Made by a program: the position numbers and the translations under genes. From Zoogloea sp. (GTDB taxonomy: Bacteria > Pseudomonadota > Gammaproteobacteria > Burkholderiales > Rhodocyclaceae), in contig NZ_JAOAUU010000058.1 in assembly GCF_030157465.1 (NCBI RefSeq), positions 62,001 through 126,000 on the forward strand: a stretch of 64,000 nt of DNA, written 5' to 3'. Shown here piece after piece: positions 1 to 8,895 of the stretch. The notes beneath the pieces are model-generated. The model was not told the DNA's origin. It worked only from the letters and a program-made list of their open reading frames with translations, and ran no database searches. Numbering within the stretch: the first letter of the stretch is position 1; each line of letters opens with the position of its first letter.

Positions 1-2765
1 ACCGACAGGTATTCGCCCGTCACCAGCAACCCGAGCACCCCGCCCACACTGGCAAACGGCAGCACCAGGATGATCAGGCTGGCCAGCTTGAGCGAGCCGA
101 AGAGCAGGAACAGCAGGAAGAAGATCGCTCCCACCGTGACCGGGATGATGATGGTCAGGTGGCCCATCGCGCGCTCCAGGTTCTGGAACTGGCCGCCCCA
201 TTCCAGGTAATAGCCTTCCTTCAGCTCGACCTTGGCACCCACGGTTTTCTGCAGTTCGGCCACGAAGCCGCCGAGGTCGCGGTCCTTGACGTTGATCGCC
301 ACCACCACCCGGCGTTTGGCCAGCTCGCGCGAGATCTGCGCCGGGCCATCGACCACATGGATACGGGCCAGGTTTTCCAGCGCCACCTGCACGCCGCCCG
401 GCGCACTCACCAGGATGTCGCCGATCTTCTCGAGGTTGTCCCGGAAGCTCTCGGGCAGACGCACCACCGAGGCAAAACGCCGTTCGCCCTCGTAGATCTC
501 GGTGGCCTGCTTGCCACCGATGGCCGCCTCGATCACGTCATTCACGTCCGACACGTTGAGGCCGTGGCGGGCAATGGCAACGCGGTCGATCTCGATGGAA
601 AGGTACTGCTGGCCGGTCACCCGCTCGACGCGGATGTCGGTGGCACCGGTAATGCTGCCCGCCACCCGGGCGATTTCGTCGGCCTTTTTCTTCAGCACGT
701 CGAGATCGTCACCGAACACCTTGATCGCCACGTCCGAACGCACGCCAGTGACCATCTCGTCCACCCGGTCGGAAATCGGCTGGGCCATCACCACCTGGGC
801 GCCCGGCAACACCTTGAGCTTTTCGCGCATGGCGTCGGCGATGTCGTCCTGGGTCCAGCCTGCGGGCCATTCGTCGCGGGGCTTGAGGCTGACAATGGGC
901 GTCGATTCGTTCTGGCCCTGCGGATCCGCCGGCGATTCGCCACGGCCGACGCCGGAAATGGCGGACTTGACGCCCGGCACTTCCATCACCAGCTTCATCG
1001 CCTGCATTTCCATCTTGATCGACTCTTCGAGGGAAATATTGGGCACCCGGTTGATACCCGGCACCACCGAGCCTTCCTTCATCTCGGGGATGAAGGCGGT
1101 GCCCAGCAGCGGAAACGCCGCCAACGTGGCCACCAGCAGCCCGATGCCGCCCACCACCACCTTGCGGCTGTTGGCCACGGCCCATTTCAGCATCCGCAGA
1201 TAAGGCGCCTTGAGCCGGGCGATCAGCCAGGTGTCATGCTCGGCGCCGCCCTTGAGCAGGTAGGACGACAGCACCGGCGTGAGGGTCAGCGACAGGAACA
1301 GCGACACCGCCAGCGCGATGGCGATGGTGTAGGCCAGCGGCGCAAACATCTTGCCCTCCATGCCCTGCAGCGTCATCAGCGGCAGGAACACCAGGATGAT
1401 GATGCCGACGCCGAAAATCACCGGCGTGGCCACTTCCTGCACCGCGTCAAAAATGATGCGCGCCTTGCTCTCGCCCTCGTTGGCCCGGCCGAGACGCTCG
1501 AAGGCGTTTTCAACCACCACCACCGAACCGTCCACCATCAGGCCGATGGCGATGGCGAGGCCGCCCAGCGACATCAGGTTGGCCGAGATGCCGTAATGGT
1601 TCATCGCCATGAAGGTGATCAGCGGTGTCAGCACCAGCGTGGCCACCACGATCAGGCTGGAGCGCACGTCGCCCAGGAACAGCAGCAACACCACCACGAC
1701 CAGCACGATGCCTTCCATCAGCACCTTGGTCACCGTCCACAAGGCCGCGTCCACCAGCTCGGAGCGGTCGTAGTAGGGCACGATCTTCAGGCCGTCGGGC
1801 AGCATGCCTTTATCGTTGATCTCGGCCACCCGCGCCTTGATGCGGCCGACCACCTCCTTGGCGTTGCCGCCGCGCAGCATCATCACCACGCCGCCCACCG
1901 ATTCGGTGACGCCGTTCTTCACCACTGCGCCCTGACGCACCTCGTGGCCAAAGGCCACTTCGGCCACGTCACGCACGAAAACCGGCGTTCCCCCCACCTC
2001 CTTGAGCACGATGCCGCCGATGTCGGACAGGCTTTTCACCAGCCCGACGCCGCGGATCAGGTACTGCTCGGCGTACTGGGGCAGCACCCCGCCGCCCGAG
2101 TTGGCGTTGTTGCGCGCCACCGCCTCGTACACGTCGCGGATGTTGAGCTGGTAGTGGCGCAGCCGATCGGGGTTCACCAGCACCTGGTACTGGCGGTTGT
2201 AGCCGCCCTGGGAGTTGATTTCAGCCACACCGGGAATCGAGCGCAGCAGCGGGCGCACCACCCAGTCCTGGGCAATCCGGCGTTCGGTGAGTTCCTTCTC
2301 GGTGAGCTTGCGGTCGCCGTCGTCCGGGTGATCGAGGGTGTATTGGTACACCTCGCCGAGGCCGGTAGACACCGGGCCGAGCACCGGCACGATGCCTTCC
2401 GGCATGCGGCTGCCCACTTCGAGCAGGCGTTCCATCACCAGCTGACGGGCAAAGTAGACGTCGGTGGCGTCGGTGAACACCAGCGTGATCAGCGACAGCC
2501 CGGGCTTGTTGAGGGACCGCATTTCCTCGAGACCGGGCAGACCGGTCATGGAGATTTCCAGCGGCACGGTGACAAAGCGCTCCACCTCCTCGGGCGAGCG
2601 GCCCTTGGCTTCGGTGGCGATCTGCACCTGCACGTTGGTCACGTCGGGAAAGGCGTCCACAGACAGCTTGCGCGCCGCGTTGAAACCGAAGGCGAGCAGG
2701 ATCACTGCCACCACGACAACAACCAGGCGCTGCTGGAGGGCGATACGAACGAGGGATTGAATCAT
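1..2765 (-). CDS. Heavy-metal efflux RND transporter, CzcA/CusA family (C-terminus cut by window edge)
   Basis: This is the inner-membrane proton/metal antiporter of a tripartite efflux pump. About 921 codons are present and roughly the last 120 of the usual ~1040 are missing. The protein opens with a first transmembrane segment (VVVVVAVILLAFGF) and the DAFPDVTNVQVQI sequence typical of the HME-RND family. The transmembrane-4 signature reads GLMVDGSVVVVEN, with the conserved Asp at about residue 412. The first Asp of the CzcA-type DFG motif is absent (AIAIG instead), so metal specificity cannot be read off with confidence. The start ATG overlaps the stop of the upstream adaptor gene as ATGA, which indicates translational coupling. 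Family assignment is certain; substrate is not. Confidence 0.93.
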   Translation of the reverse strand, partial: MIQSLVRIALQQRLVVVVVAVILLAFGFNAARKLSVDAFPDVTNVQVQIATEAKGRSPEEVERFVTVPLEISMTGLPGLEEMRSLNKPGLSLITLVFTDATDVYFARQLVMERLLEVGSRMPEGIVPVLGPVSTGLGEVYQYTLDHPDDGDRKLTEKELTERRIAQDWVVRPLLRSIPGVAEINSQGGYNRQYQVLVNPDRLRHYQLNIRDVYEAVARNNANSGGGVLPQYAEQYLIRGVGLVKSLSDIGGIVLKEVGGTPVFVRDVAEVAFGHEVRQGAVVKNGVTESVGGVVMMLRGGNAKEVVGRIKARVAEINDKGMLPDGLKIVPYYDRSELVDAALWTVTKVLMEGIVLVVVVLLLFLGDVRSSLIVVATLVLTPLITFMAMNHYGISANLMSLGGLAIAIGLMVDGSVVVVENAFERLGRANEGESKARIIFDAVQEVATPVIFGVGIIILVFLPLMTLQGMEGKMFAPLAYTIAIALAVSLFLSLTLTPVLSSYLLKGGAEHDTWLIARLKAPYLRMLKWAVANSRKVVVGGIGLLVATLAAFPLLGTAFIPEMKEGSVVPGINRVPNISLEESIKMEMQAMKLVMEVPGVKSAISGVGRGESPADPQGQNESTPIVSLKPRDEWPAGWTQDDIADAMREKLKVLPGAQVVMAQPISDRVDEMVTGVRSDVAIKVFGDDLDVLKKKADEIARVAGSITGATDIRVERVTGQQYLSIEIDRVAIARHGLNVSDVNDVIEAAIGGKQATEIYEGERRFASVVRLPESFRDNLEKIGDILVSAPGGVQVALENLARIHVVDGPAQISRELAKRRVVVAINVKDRDLGGFVAELQKTVGAKVELKEGYYLEWGGQFQNLERAMGHLTIIIPVTVGAIFFLLFLLFGSLKLASLIILVLPFASVGGVLGLLVTGEYLS

Positions 2766-3952
2766 TCCAGTTCCTTCCTCTTGCGTTCGTTGTTCAAATG
2801 GAAGGCGCCCGATACGAGGATGCGCTGTTCAGGCTTGAGGCCGGACAGCACCGGGCGGCGCCCGTCCACATCCGGGCCAAGACGCACCGGCGCCAGACGG
2901 AACTGCTGCGGCCCGACCTCGACGAACACGTTGTCGGCGTCACCGTCACGCACCACGGCCTGGGCCGGCACCACCAGCCGCTCGACCGGTGCAGCCTGGA
3001 TCAGCATCGTGGCCAGCATGGCCGGCTTGAGCTGGCGGTTGGCGTTGGCCACCGCGCTGCGCACGGTCACGGTGCGGGTTTCGGGGTTGACCGTGTCGGC
3101 CACGTAGATCAGCTTGCCGGTAAGGCGCACGCCAAGGGCCGGCACCTCGATATCGACGCTCTGGCCGGACTTGACCAGCGCGGCCTGCTGCTCGGGCACC
3201 TCGGCGGTCACCCACACCTGGGACAGGTCGGCCACCATATAGAGCGCGTCGGAAGGCTGCACGACCTGGCCCGGCGCCACCTGGCGCTCGACCACCGTGC
3301 CGGCCATCGTCGACACCACCGGCGTCACCGAATGGATCACGCCGCTGCTACCCAGCCGGCCGATCGCCCCCGACGACATGCCCAGCACGCGCAGCTGGTC
3401 GGCCGCGCCGCGCTGTTCGGCGGAGGCAATCGCCAGCTCGCTCTCGCGGCGCTGCAATTCGGCCTTGCCGATCACGTCGGCCGCAAACAGCTGGCGCGCC
3501 CGCTCGACGCTGCGCGCCTGCAGGTCGGCCTGGGCGCGGGCCTTGAGGTAGGCGAGCTGGGCCTGGCCCAGTTCGGTGCTGTTGATCACCGCCAGCGCAT
3601 CACCCACCTTCACCTGCTGGCCGAGGTGAGCATGGATCTCGATGACCCGGCCGGTCACCGTGGCGCCGATACGGGTTACGCGATATTCATCGAAGTCCAC
3701 CTTGCCGGCCACCCGCAGGGTGTCGGAAAGCGGTGTGGCGCCCACCGGCGCAACCTTGATGTCGGCACCGAAGTTGGCCGGCACCGTCACCGCCAGCGGG
3801 TCGGCCACCGGCACCTCGGTCTCACCGGTAGCGGCCTCGGTGAGAGCCGCCGCCGTGGGTGCGGTCGTCGCGCCGGGCTTGGGGGAATCCTTGCAGCCGG
3901 CAAGAATCAGGGCAGCCGTCAGAACGGCCAGGGCAAGAGCGTTGGGTTTCAT
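2762..3952 (-). CDS. Periplasmic adaptor (membrane fusion) subunit of metal RND pump, CzcB-like lipoprotein
   Basis: This is the membrane-fusion protein that bridges the RND pump to the outer-membrane channel. The N-terminus carries a lipoprotein signal with lipobox LILAGC. It is followed by the barrel and lipoyl half-motif region (TVTGRVIEIHAHLGQQVKVGD), a helical hairpin rich in Ala/Gln/Arg, and the second lipoyl half (STMAGTVVERQVAPGQVV). The ATG at 3952 gives a clean signal peptide. A GTG at 3970 in the same frame overlaps the upstream stop (GTGA) and is an alternative start adding six residues. Neither has an obvious Shine-Dalgarno, so coupling is likely. The gene sits between the channel and pump genes in the usual C-B-A order. 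Confidence 0.92.
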   Translation of the reverse strand: MKPNALALAVLTAALILAGCKDSPKPGATTAPTAAALTEAATGETEVPVADPLAVTVPANFGADIKVAPVGATPLSDTLRVAGKVDFDEYRVTRIGATVTGRVIEIHAHLGQQVKVGDALAVINSTELGQAQLAYLKARAQADLQARSVERARQLFAADVIGKAELQRRESELAIASAEQRGAADQLRVLGMSSGAIGRLGSSGVIHSVTPVVSTMAGTVVERQVAPGQVVQPSDALYMVADLSQVWVTAEVPEQQAALVKSGQSVDIEVPALGVRLTGKLIYVADTVNPETRTVTVRSAVANANRQLKPAMLATMLIQAAPVERLVVPAQAVVRDGDADNVFVEVGPQQFRLAPVRLGPDVDGRRPVLSGLKPEQRILVSGAFHLNNERKRKELE

Positions 3953-3966
3953 AAGCGGAATCCGGA

Positions 3967-5214
3967 TCACGGTGCAGCGCGCAGGCGCTCGATTTCGATG
4001 ACGGCCACCTGCAGTTCGTAGCGGGCGGCGATGAGTTCATTGCGGGCAGCGCGAAACACCCGCTGGGCGTCCAGGTAATCGAGGATGCCGCGCTCGCCGA
4101 AGCGGTAGGCCGCCTCGGCAACCTTCATGGCCGCCTCGGCCTCGCGGAGAATGCCGTTTTCGAGGGCATTCACCTGGGTGCGGGCGATTTCGTATTCGCT
4201 ATAGGCGATTTCGAGCGACTGCAGCAGGCCCAGCTCCTGGCCCGCCTGCTCGCTGCGGCTCTTCGCCAGCAGCGCACCGGCCTCGGCGATCGGCCCCTTG
4301 CGGCGATCCCAGATCGGCACGCTGAGCACCACGCCGAAGCGCGTGTCGCGGATTTCACTGTCGCGATCCTCGGCCACCTTCAAGGCCAGTTCGGGCTGGC
4401 GGCGCAGGCGCTCGAGTTCCAGCTGACGCTCGGCACGACGCACTTCGGCCTGGCTGCGGAGCAGTTCGGGGTTGCGGGCCAGCACTTCGGCGCGCAGCAC
4501 ATCCAGCGGCGGCACCACGGCGCTGCCCGCGGGGTAGGCGGCAAGCACGCCTTCCACCTGGAAATCGGCCGGCAGACCGGCGCCGACCACGGCGCGCAGC
4601 GCGGCATGCGCCCGGGCAACCCGCAGACCGGCGCTCTCAAAGGCCTTCTGGGCGTTGAGCAGTTCGGTATCGGCCTTGATCAATTCATAACGGGGCGCTT
4701 CGCCGGAGTTCACCCGCACCGCCACCTTGCCGCGAATCTGCTCGGCAAGGCTCAGGTCTTCGCGGGCGGCGCGCACTTCGGCCTGTCGGCGCAGGACTTC
4801 GAAGTAACGCTGGTCGAGACGCGCCAGAAGATCGTTCTCGAAAGCACGCCGCTCGGCCTGGCGCGCGTCCAGCCCGAACGTGGCGGCATCGATACGGGCG
4901 TCCCGCTGCCAGGGGTTGTCAATCCGCTGCAGCAGCGACAGGCTGCGGGCACTGCCGTCGGTGGCACCGGGCACCCGGGCCTGGGTGCGGCCGGCAAGAA
5001 ACTCCACCTCGGGGTTCGGGTAGGCCGCGGCGCTCGCAACCTGGGCGCGACTGGCCTCCACTTGGGAACGGGCCGCGGCGAGGGCCGGATGTCCGGCCCG
5101 CGCCACATCGCGCAGCGCCTGCAGGGAATAGGGCGCAGGCGCGCCGGCGGGCGCCGAGAACACAGGCACGGCCGTCACCGAAAGGGCGACAGCCAAGCAT
5201 AACTTGGTGAGCAT
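3967..5214 (-). CDS. Outer-membrane efflux channel, TolC/CzcC family
   Basis: This 415-residue protein is the outer-membrane factor of the tripartite pump. It starts with a Sec signal peptide ending near VPVFSA and then shows two long Ala/Arg/Glu-rich coiled-coil segments of the OEP fold. The repeat halves are visible as ...LLARLDQRYFEVLRRQAE... and ...LGLLQSLEIAYSEYEIARTQV. The sequence near the C-terminus, RFGERGILDYLDAQRVFRAA, is characteristic of CzcC-type proteins. It is the second gene of the minus-strand operon and its stop overlaps a GTG codon of the adaptor gene. Confidence 0.92.
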   Translation of the reverse strand: MLTKLCLAVALSVTAVPVFSAPAGAPAPYSLQALRDVARAGHPALAAARSQVEASRAQVASAAAYPNPEVEFLAGRTQARVPGATDGSARSLSLLQRIDNPWQRDARIDAATFGLDARQAERRAFENDLLARLDQRYFEVLRRQAEVRAAREDLSLAEQIRGKVAVRVNSGEAPRYELIKADTELLNAQKAFESAGLRVARAHAALRAVVGAGLPADFQVEGVLAAYPAGSAVVPPLDVLRAEVLARNPELLRSQAEVRRAERQLELERLRRQPELALKVAEDRDSEIRDTRFGVVLSVPIWDRRKGPIAEAGALLAKSRSEQAGQELGLLQSLEIAYSEYEIARTQVNALENGILREAEAAMKVAEAAYRFGERGILDYLDAQRVFRAARNELIAARYELQVAVIEIERLRAAP

Positions 5215-5323
5215 GTTGATCCTTCAGCGTGGCAAAACCGCTGTTTTTCGATTCACGGAAACAAGGGGCGTGACAGAGCTCCGTCACGGCGTACCGGGCT
5301 CCCCGGACGGGGAGCAGAAAGGA

Positions 5324-5650
5324 TCAACTGCGCCGCGGAGGCGGCGACGTGGCGCGGGGAAAAACCGAAGGAAACTCGGGCAATGTTCCATCCGGGCGGA
5401 CTTCAAGCAGGAACAGCACCGGCAAGGCAAAGCCGCTGACAAAAGCCGGACAATCCTGCGGCTCGGCGGTATCCGGCTCAACGCCACCCTGGGTCACCTG
5501 GTCCACCTGCACGTGCTCGACCAGTTCCGCGGCCGATTCATAGGCCTCTTCCGCACTGGCAACCCCCGCCCAGACCAGCACGAGGCAGGCCAGCGCAAGG
5601 GAAAGCACACGGGAGATGACGCGGGACAGGGATCGATGGATACGTTGCAT
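5324..5650 (-). CDS. Small secreted protein at head of metal-efflux operon (possible CzcI-like)
   Basis: This 108-residue protein begins with a signal peptide (LSLALACLVLVWAGVASA, cleavage before EE) and ends in a proline-rich tail, PSVFPRATSPPPRR. An in-frame ATG at 5716 would add 22 residues but would weaken the signal peptide. It lies directly upstream of the channel gene on the same strand, where CzcI-type periplasmic regulators are often found, and it has a similar size and Pro-rich end. It lacks the His-rich stretch and Cys pairs expected of CzcI, so this relation is a positional guess. No function is assigned. Confidence 0.5.
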   Translation of the reverse strand: MQRIHRSLSRVISRVLSLALACLVLVWAGVASAEEAYESAAELVEHVQVDQVTQGGVEPDTAEPQDCPAFVSGFALPVLFLLEVRPDGTLPEFPSVFPRATSPPPRRS

Positions 5651-5732
5651 TGCAGCAATCAAGACCAGACGGCGGGCCGGGAGTTCCCGGAAAATCTGAA
5701 AAATCCGGAACTTCATCGGGGTGCAGCGTGAC

Positions 5733-5738
5733 TATAAT
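5733..5738 (+). promoter_or_regulatory. Probable -10 box (TATAAT) for dacA operon
   Basis: A perfect TATAAT lies 28 bases upstream of the dacA ATG in the 116-bp gap separating it from the divergent efflux operon. No good -35 hexamer is visible at 16-18 bp. The predicted leader would be only about 20 nucleotides. Confidence 0.5.
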
Positions 5739-5766
5739 CGCACTTTTTCCGCTTTTGCACCCCATC

Positions 5767-6891
5767 ATGCTGCGTCGCATCATCCTGCTCCTGCTGGTTC
5801 TCCCGGCCCTCGCCTTTGCCCAGATGACTCCTCCGCCGGTTGCCGCGCGGGCCTGGCTGCTTCTCGACGTGGGCTCCGGTCAAGTGCTCACCGCCGAACA
5901 GCCGGACCAGCGCATCGAGCCCGCCTCGCTGACCAAGCTGATGACCGCCTACCTGGCCTTCTCGGCGGTAAAGAACAAAACCCTGGCGCTCGAGCAGACC
6001 ATCCCGGTCTCGCCCAAGGCCTGGAAAGTGCCCGGCTCCAAGATGTTCATCGAGCCGCAAACCCCCGTGACCGTGAACGAACTCCTCCACGGCATGATCA
6101 TCCAGTCAGGCAACGATGCCTGTGTGGCGCTGGCCGAAGCCATCGCCGGCTCGGAAGAAGCCTTTGCCCAGCTGATGAACAAGGAAGCCGCCCGTCTCGG
6201 CCTCAAGAACACCCACTTCGAAAACTCAACCGGCCTGCCCCACCCGTCGCACCTCACCACGGTGCGCGACCTCTCCGTGCTGGCCGCGGCCATCATTCGC
6301 GACTTCCCCGAGTTCTACCCGATCTATTCCATCAAGGAATACACCTACAACAAGATCAAGCAGCCCAATCGCAACCGCCTGCTTTTCCTCGACCCCACCG
6401 TTGACGGCATCAAGACCGGCCACACCGACAGCGCCGGCTACTGCCTGATCGCGTCCGCCAAGCGCAACGACCGTCGCCTCGTGTCGGTCGTCGTCGGCAC
6501 CACCAGCGACAGCGTGCGCGCCCAGGAATCCCAGAAGCTGCTCAACTGGGGCTACCTGGCCTTCGACACCGTCAAGGTGTACACCGCCAACCAGGCCGTG
6601 AATGAATTTCGCGTCTGGAAAGGCAGCGAAAACACCGTCAAGGCCGGTTTCCTGAACGATTTCGTGCTCTCGCTGCCCAAGGGAGACGCACAGAAGCTCA
6701 AGGCCGACGTGGTCAGCCAGCAGCCCCTGCTCGCCCCGCTCGCCAAGGGCCAGCCCATCGGTACGCTGCAGCTTTCCCTCGACGGCAAGCCGATCGGCAG
6801 CTACCCCATCGTGGCCCTCGACGAAGTGCCCGAAGCCGGCTGGTTCGGCCGCATGTGGGATGCAATCCGCCTGTGGTTCAAAAATCTGTAA
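5767..6891 (+). CDS. dacA: D-alanyl-D-alanine carboxypeptidase (PBP5/6 type)
   Basis: This enzyme removes the terminal D-Ala from peptidoglycan pentapeptides in the periplasm. The 374-residue protein has a signal peptide (LLLLVLPALAFA) and the three penicillin-binding motifs in order: SLTK at 54-57 (nucleophile Ser), SGN at 114-116 and KTG at 216-218. A PBP5 C-terminal beta domain follows, then a short amphipathic anchor, WFGRMWDAIRLWFKNL. The frame stays open to 5650, but the ATG at 5767 is chosen because the signal peptide starts there. Gene order with ybeD, lipB and lipA matches the enteric dacA cluster, which supports the symbol. Confidence 0.95.
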   Translation: MLRRIILLLLVLPALAFAQMTPPPVAARAWLLLDVGSGQVLTAEQPDQRIEPASLTKLMTAYLAFSAVKNKTLALEQTIPVSPKAWKVPGSKMFIEPQTPVTVNELLHGMIIQSGNDACVALAEAIAGSEEAFAQLMNKEAARLGLKNTHFENSTGLPHPSHLTTVRDLSVLAAAIIRDFPEFYPIYSIKEYTYNKIKQPNRNRLLFLDPTVDGIKTGHTDSAGYCLIASAKRNDRRLVSVVVGTTSDSVRAQESQKLLNWGYLAFDTVKVYTANQAVNEFRVWKGSENTVKAGFLNDFVLSLPKGDAQKLKADVVSQQPLLAPLAKGQPIGTLQLSLDGKPIGSYPIVALDEVPEAGWFGRMWDAIRLWFKNL

Positions 6892-6901
6892 GGAAAGCCG
6901 A

Positions 6902-7171
6902 ATGACCGAAGAGCGCACAACCCTGCTCGAGTTCCCCTGCGAATTCCCGATCAAGATCATGGGCGCGCGGGTGGATGACTTCGCCCAGGTCGTGCTGGAG
7001 GTGGTGCTCACCCACGCGCCGGATTTCGACGCCGCCACGATGCAGATGCGCCCTTCTGCCAAGGGCAACTACCTCGCCATCACCTGCACCGTGAACGCCA
7101 CCTCGCAGGCCCAGCTCGACGCGCTGTACCGGGAGATGTCCTCCCATCCGATGGTCAAAGTCGTCCTGTGA
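6902..7171 (+). CDS. ybeD: YbeD-like DUF493 protein
   Basis: This 89-residue cytosolic protein matches the YbeD/DUF493 family, with a LLEFPCEFPIKIMG N-terminus and a [10 protein letters not shown] end giving a ferredoxin-like ACT-type fold. Its molecular role is not established; it is conserved between dacA and lipB in many proteobacteria, as here. It begins 10 bases after dacA and its stop overlaps the GTG start of lipB. Confidence 0.92.
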   Translation: MTEERTTLLEFPCEFPIKIMGARVDDFAQVVLEVVLTHAPDFDAATMQMRPSAKGNYLAITCTVNATSQAQLDALYREMSSHPMVKVVL

Positions 7172-7782
7172 TCATCCGCCGCCCGGGCCTCGTGCCCTAC
7201 GAGCCCACCTGGCGGGCGATGCAGGAATTCACCACCCGCCGCGACGCCTCCACGCCGGACGAGCTGTGGCTCGTCCAGCACCCGCCGGTGTATACCCTCG
7301 GCCAGGCCGGCAAGCCCGAACACCTGCTGCAGACCACCGACATCCCGCTGGTCAAGATCGACCGCGGCGGTCAGATCACCTACCACGGCCCCGGCCAGGT
7401 CGTGGCTTATCTGCTCATCGACCTGCACCGCCGCCACCTCAAGGTGCGCGAAATGGTCAATCTGCTCGAACAGTCGATCATCGACTGCATCGCCGATTTC
7501 GGCCTCGACGCACGCCGCCAGGAAGGCGCTCCGGGCGTCTACATCGACGGCGCCAAGATCGCCGCCCTCGGCCTGCGCGTGAAAAACGGCTGCAGTTACC
7601 ACGGACTGTCCCTCAACGTCGATATGGACTTGACACCATTTACGTGGATCAACCCCTGCGGCTATAGTGGGCTCAAGACCATACAACTCAAGGACTTCGG
7701 CGTGACTGAAGGCCCCGATGAAGTCGCCGAACGGCTTCTCGGCCACCTCCAGCACCACTTCCCCGCCGTCGCCTCAATCTGA
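7168..7782 (+). CDS. lipB: Octanoyl-[acyl-carrier-protein]:protein N-octanoyltransferase
   Basis: LipB moves octanoate from acyl carrier protein to the lipoyl domains of 2-oxoacid dehydrogenases and GcvH. This is the first step of lipoate synthesis. The 204-residue protein shows the family signature [12 protein letters not shown] (66-77), the catalytic Lys130 in GAKIAALG and the thioester Cys164 in INPCGYSGL. The start is a GTG overlapping the ybeD stop by GTGA, which indicates coupled translation. LipA follows 13 bases downstream. Confidence 0.96.
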   Translation: MIIRRPGLVPYEPTWRAMQEFTTRRDASTPDELWLVQHPPVYTLGQAGKPEHLLQTTDIPLVKIDRGGQITYHGPGQVVAYLLIDLHRRHLKVREMVNLLEQSIIDCIADFGLDARRQEGAPGVYIDGAKIAALGLRVKNGCSYHGLSLNVDMDLTPFTWINPCGYSGLKTIQLKDFGVTEGPDEVAERLLGHLQHHFPAVASI

Positions 7783-7795
7783 CCAAAGGACAGCA

Positions 7796-8746
7796 ATGGA
7801 TTCCACCACTACCCGCAAGCAGCGCGGCGCCGAAAAAACCGCCCGCATCCCCATCAAGATCGTTCCCGCCGAGCGCCTCAAGAAGCCCGAATGGATCCGC
7901 ATCAAGCTGGGCGCCGGCATCGAAGCCGAACGCTTCAACGAGATCAAGGACACCCTGCGCGAGCACAAGCTGCACACCGTCTGCGAAGAAGCCTCCTGCC
8001 CCAACATCCACGAATGCTTCGGCAAGGGCACGGCCACCTTCATGATCATGGGTGACATCTGCACCCGCCGCTGCCCCTTCTGCGACGTGGGCCACGGCCG
8101 CCCCGAGCCGCTCAACGCCAACGAACCGGCCGACCTCGCCAAGACCATTGCCGCGATGCGCCTCAACTACGTGGTGATCACCAGCGTCGACCGCGACGAT
8201 CTGCGCGACGGCGGCGCCCAGCACTTCGTCGACTGCATCAAGGCCACCCGCGAAGCCAGCCCCAAGACCAGCATCGAAGTGCTGGTGCCCGACTTCCGCG
8301 GCCGCATGGAGATCGCCCTCGACATCTTCGACCAGGCTCCGCCGGACGTCATGAACCACAACATGGAAACCGTGCCGCGCCTCTACAAGCAGGCCCGCCC
8401 GGGTTCCGACTACGCCTACTCGCTCGAACTCCTCAAGCAGTTCAAGGCCCGCCACCCCGATGTGTCTACCAAGTCCGGCCTGATGGTCGGCCTCGGCGAA
8501 ACCGACGAGGAAATCCTCGAAGTGATGCGCGACATGCGCGCCCACAACGTCGAGATGCTCACCATCGGCCAATACCTCCAGCCCTCCGGCGGCCACCTGC
8601 CGGTGCTGCGCTACGTGCATCCTGACGTCTTCAAGATGTTCGAAACCGAAGCGCTCAAAATGGGCTTCAAAAACGCCGCCTGCGGCCCGATGGTCCGCTC
8701 CAGCTACTGGGCCGACCAGCAGGCACAAGGGGCTGGGGTGGTGTAA
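7796..8746 (+). CDS. lipA: Lipoyl synthase (radical SAM)
   Basis: LipA inserts two sulfurs into protein-bound octanoyl groups. The 316-residue protein has both iron-sulfur clusters of the family: the auxiliary set [12 protein letters not shown] (Cys63, 68, 74) and the radical-SAM set CTRRCPFC (Cys89, 93, 96). The C-terminal RSSY motif that ligates the auxiliary cluster is present in [12 protein letters not shown]. The ATG at 7796 gives the normal family length. It is the last gene of the dacA-ybeD-lipB-lipA operon and is followed by a terminator. Confidence 0.97.
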   Translation: MDSTTTRKQRGAEKTARIPIKIVPAERLKKPEWIRIKLGAGIEAERFNEIKDTLREHKLHTVCEEASCPNIHECFGKGTATFMIMGDICTRRCPFCDVGHGRPEPLNANEPADLAKTIAAMRLNYVVITSVDRDDLRDGGAQHFVDCIKATREASPKTSIEVLVPDFRGRMEIALDIFDQAPPDVMNHNMETVPRLYKQARPGSDYAYSLELLKQFKARHPDVSTKSGLMVGLGETDEEILEVMRDMRAHNVEMLTIGQYLQPSGGHLPVLRYVHPDVFKMFETEALKMGFKNAACGPMVRSSYWADQQAQGAGVV

Positions 8747-8772
8747 GCCTCGCCGGCCGGTTATCTGCCAAG

Positions 8773-8798
8773 AGGGCGTCCTGCGGGGCGCCCTTTTT
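8773..8798 (+). terminator. Rho-independent terminator after lipA
   Basis: A stem AGGGCG/CGCCCT with a GC-rich loop is followed by TTTTT. It separates the lipoate operon from the ATPase pair. Confidence 0.7.
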
Positions 8799-8835
8799 CG
8801 TTATCGCGTCAAGCCACCCCGCCAAATACAAAAGC

Positions 8836-8877
8836 TTCTTTGCACAAAGAATTCTTTGCACTATATTTTCTTTGCGC
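8836..8877 (+). promoter_or_regulatory. Promoter with three 10-bp direct repeats at an exact 16-bp pitch
   Basis: TTCTTTGCRC occurs at 8836, 8852 and 8868, so the pitch is exactly 16 bp. The first copy continues into CAAAGAA, forming a dyad with 7-bp arms. The third contains the perfect palindrome TTTGCGCAAA. A promoter overlaps the array: TTTGCA (8839-8844), a 17-bp spacer and TATATT (8862-8867). Copies 1 and 2 therefore cover the -35 and spacer, and copy 3 sits just after the -10. The block is AT-rich in a GC-rich neighbourhood. It is probably the operator of the ATPase operon that starts at 8896. Confidence 0.65.
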
Positions 8878-8895
8878 AAACACCGAGACCTACCC

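Noticed and set aside
159-3107. Long plus-strand open frame (982 codons) opposite the efflux pump genes
   Set aside because: It is His/Gln/Arg-rich low-complexity sequence antisense to the CzcA- and CzcB-like genes, a typical GC-rich shadow.
8836-8877. CRISPR-like or iteron origin reading of the 16-bp repeats
   Set aside because: There are only three copies, the repeat is 10 bp, and no spacers, Cas or replication genes are near. The overlap with a promoter favours an operator.
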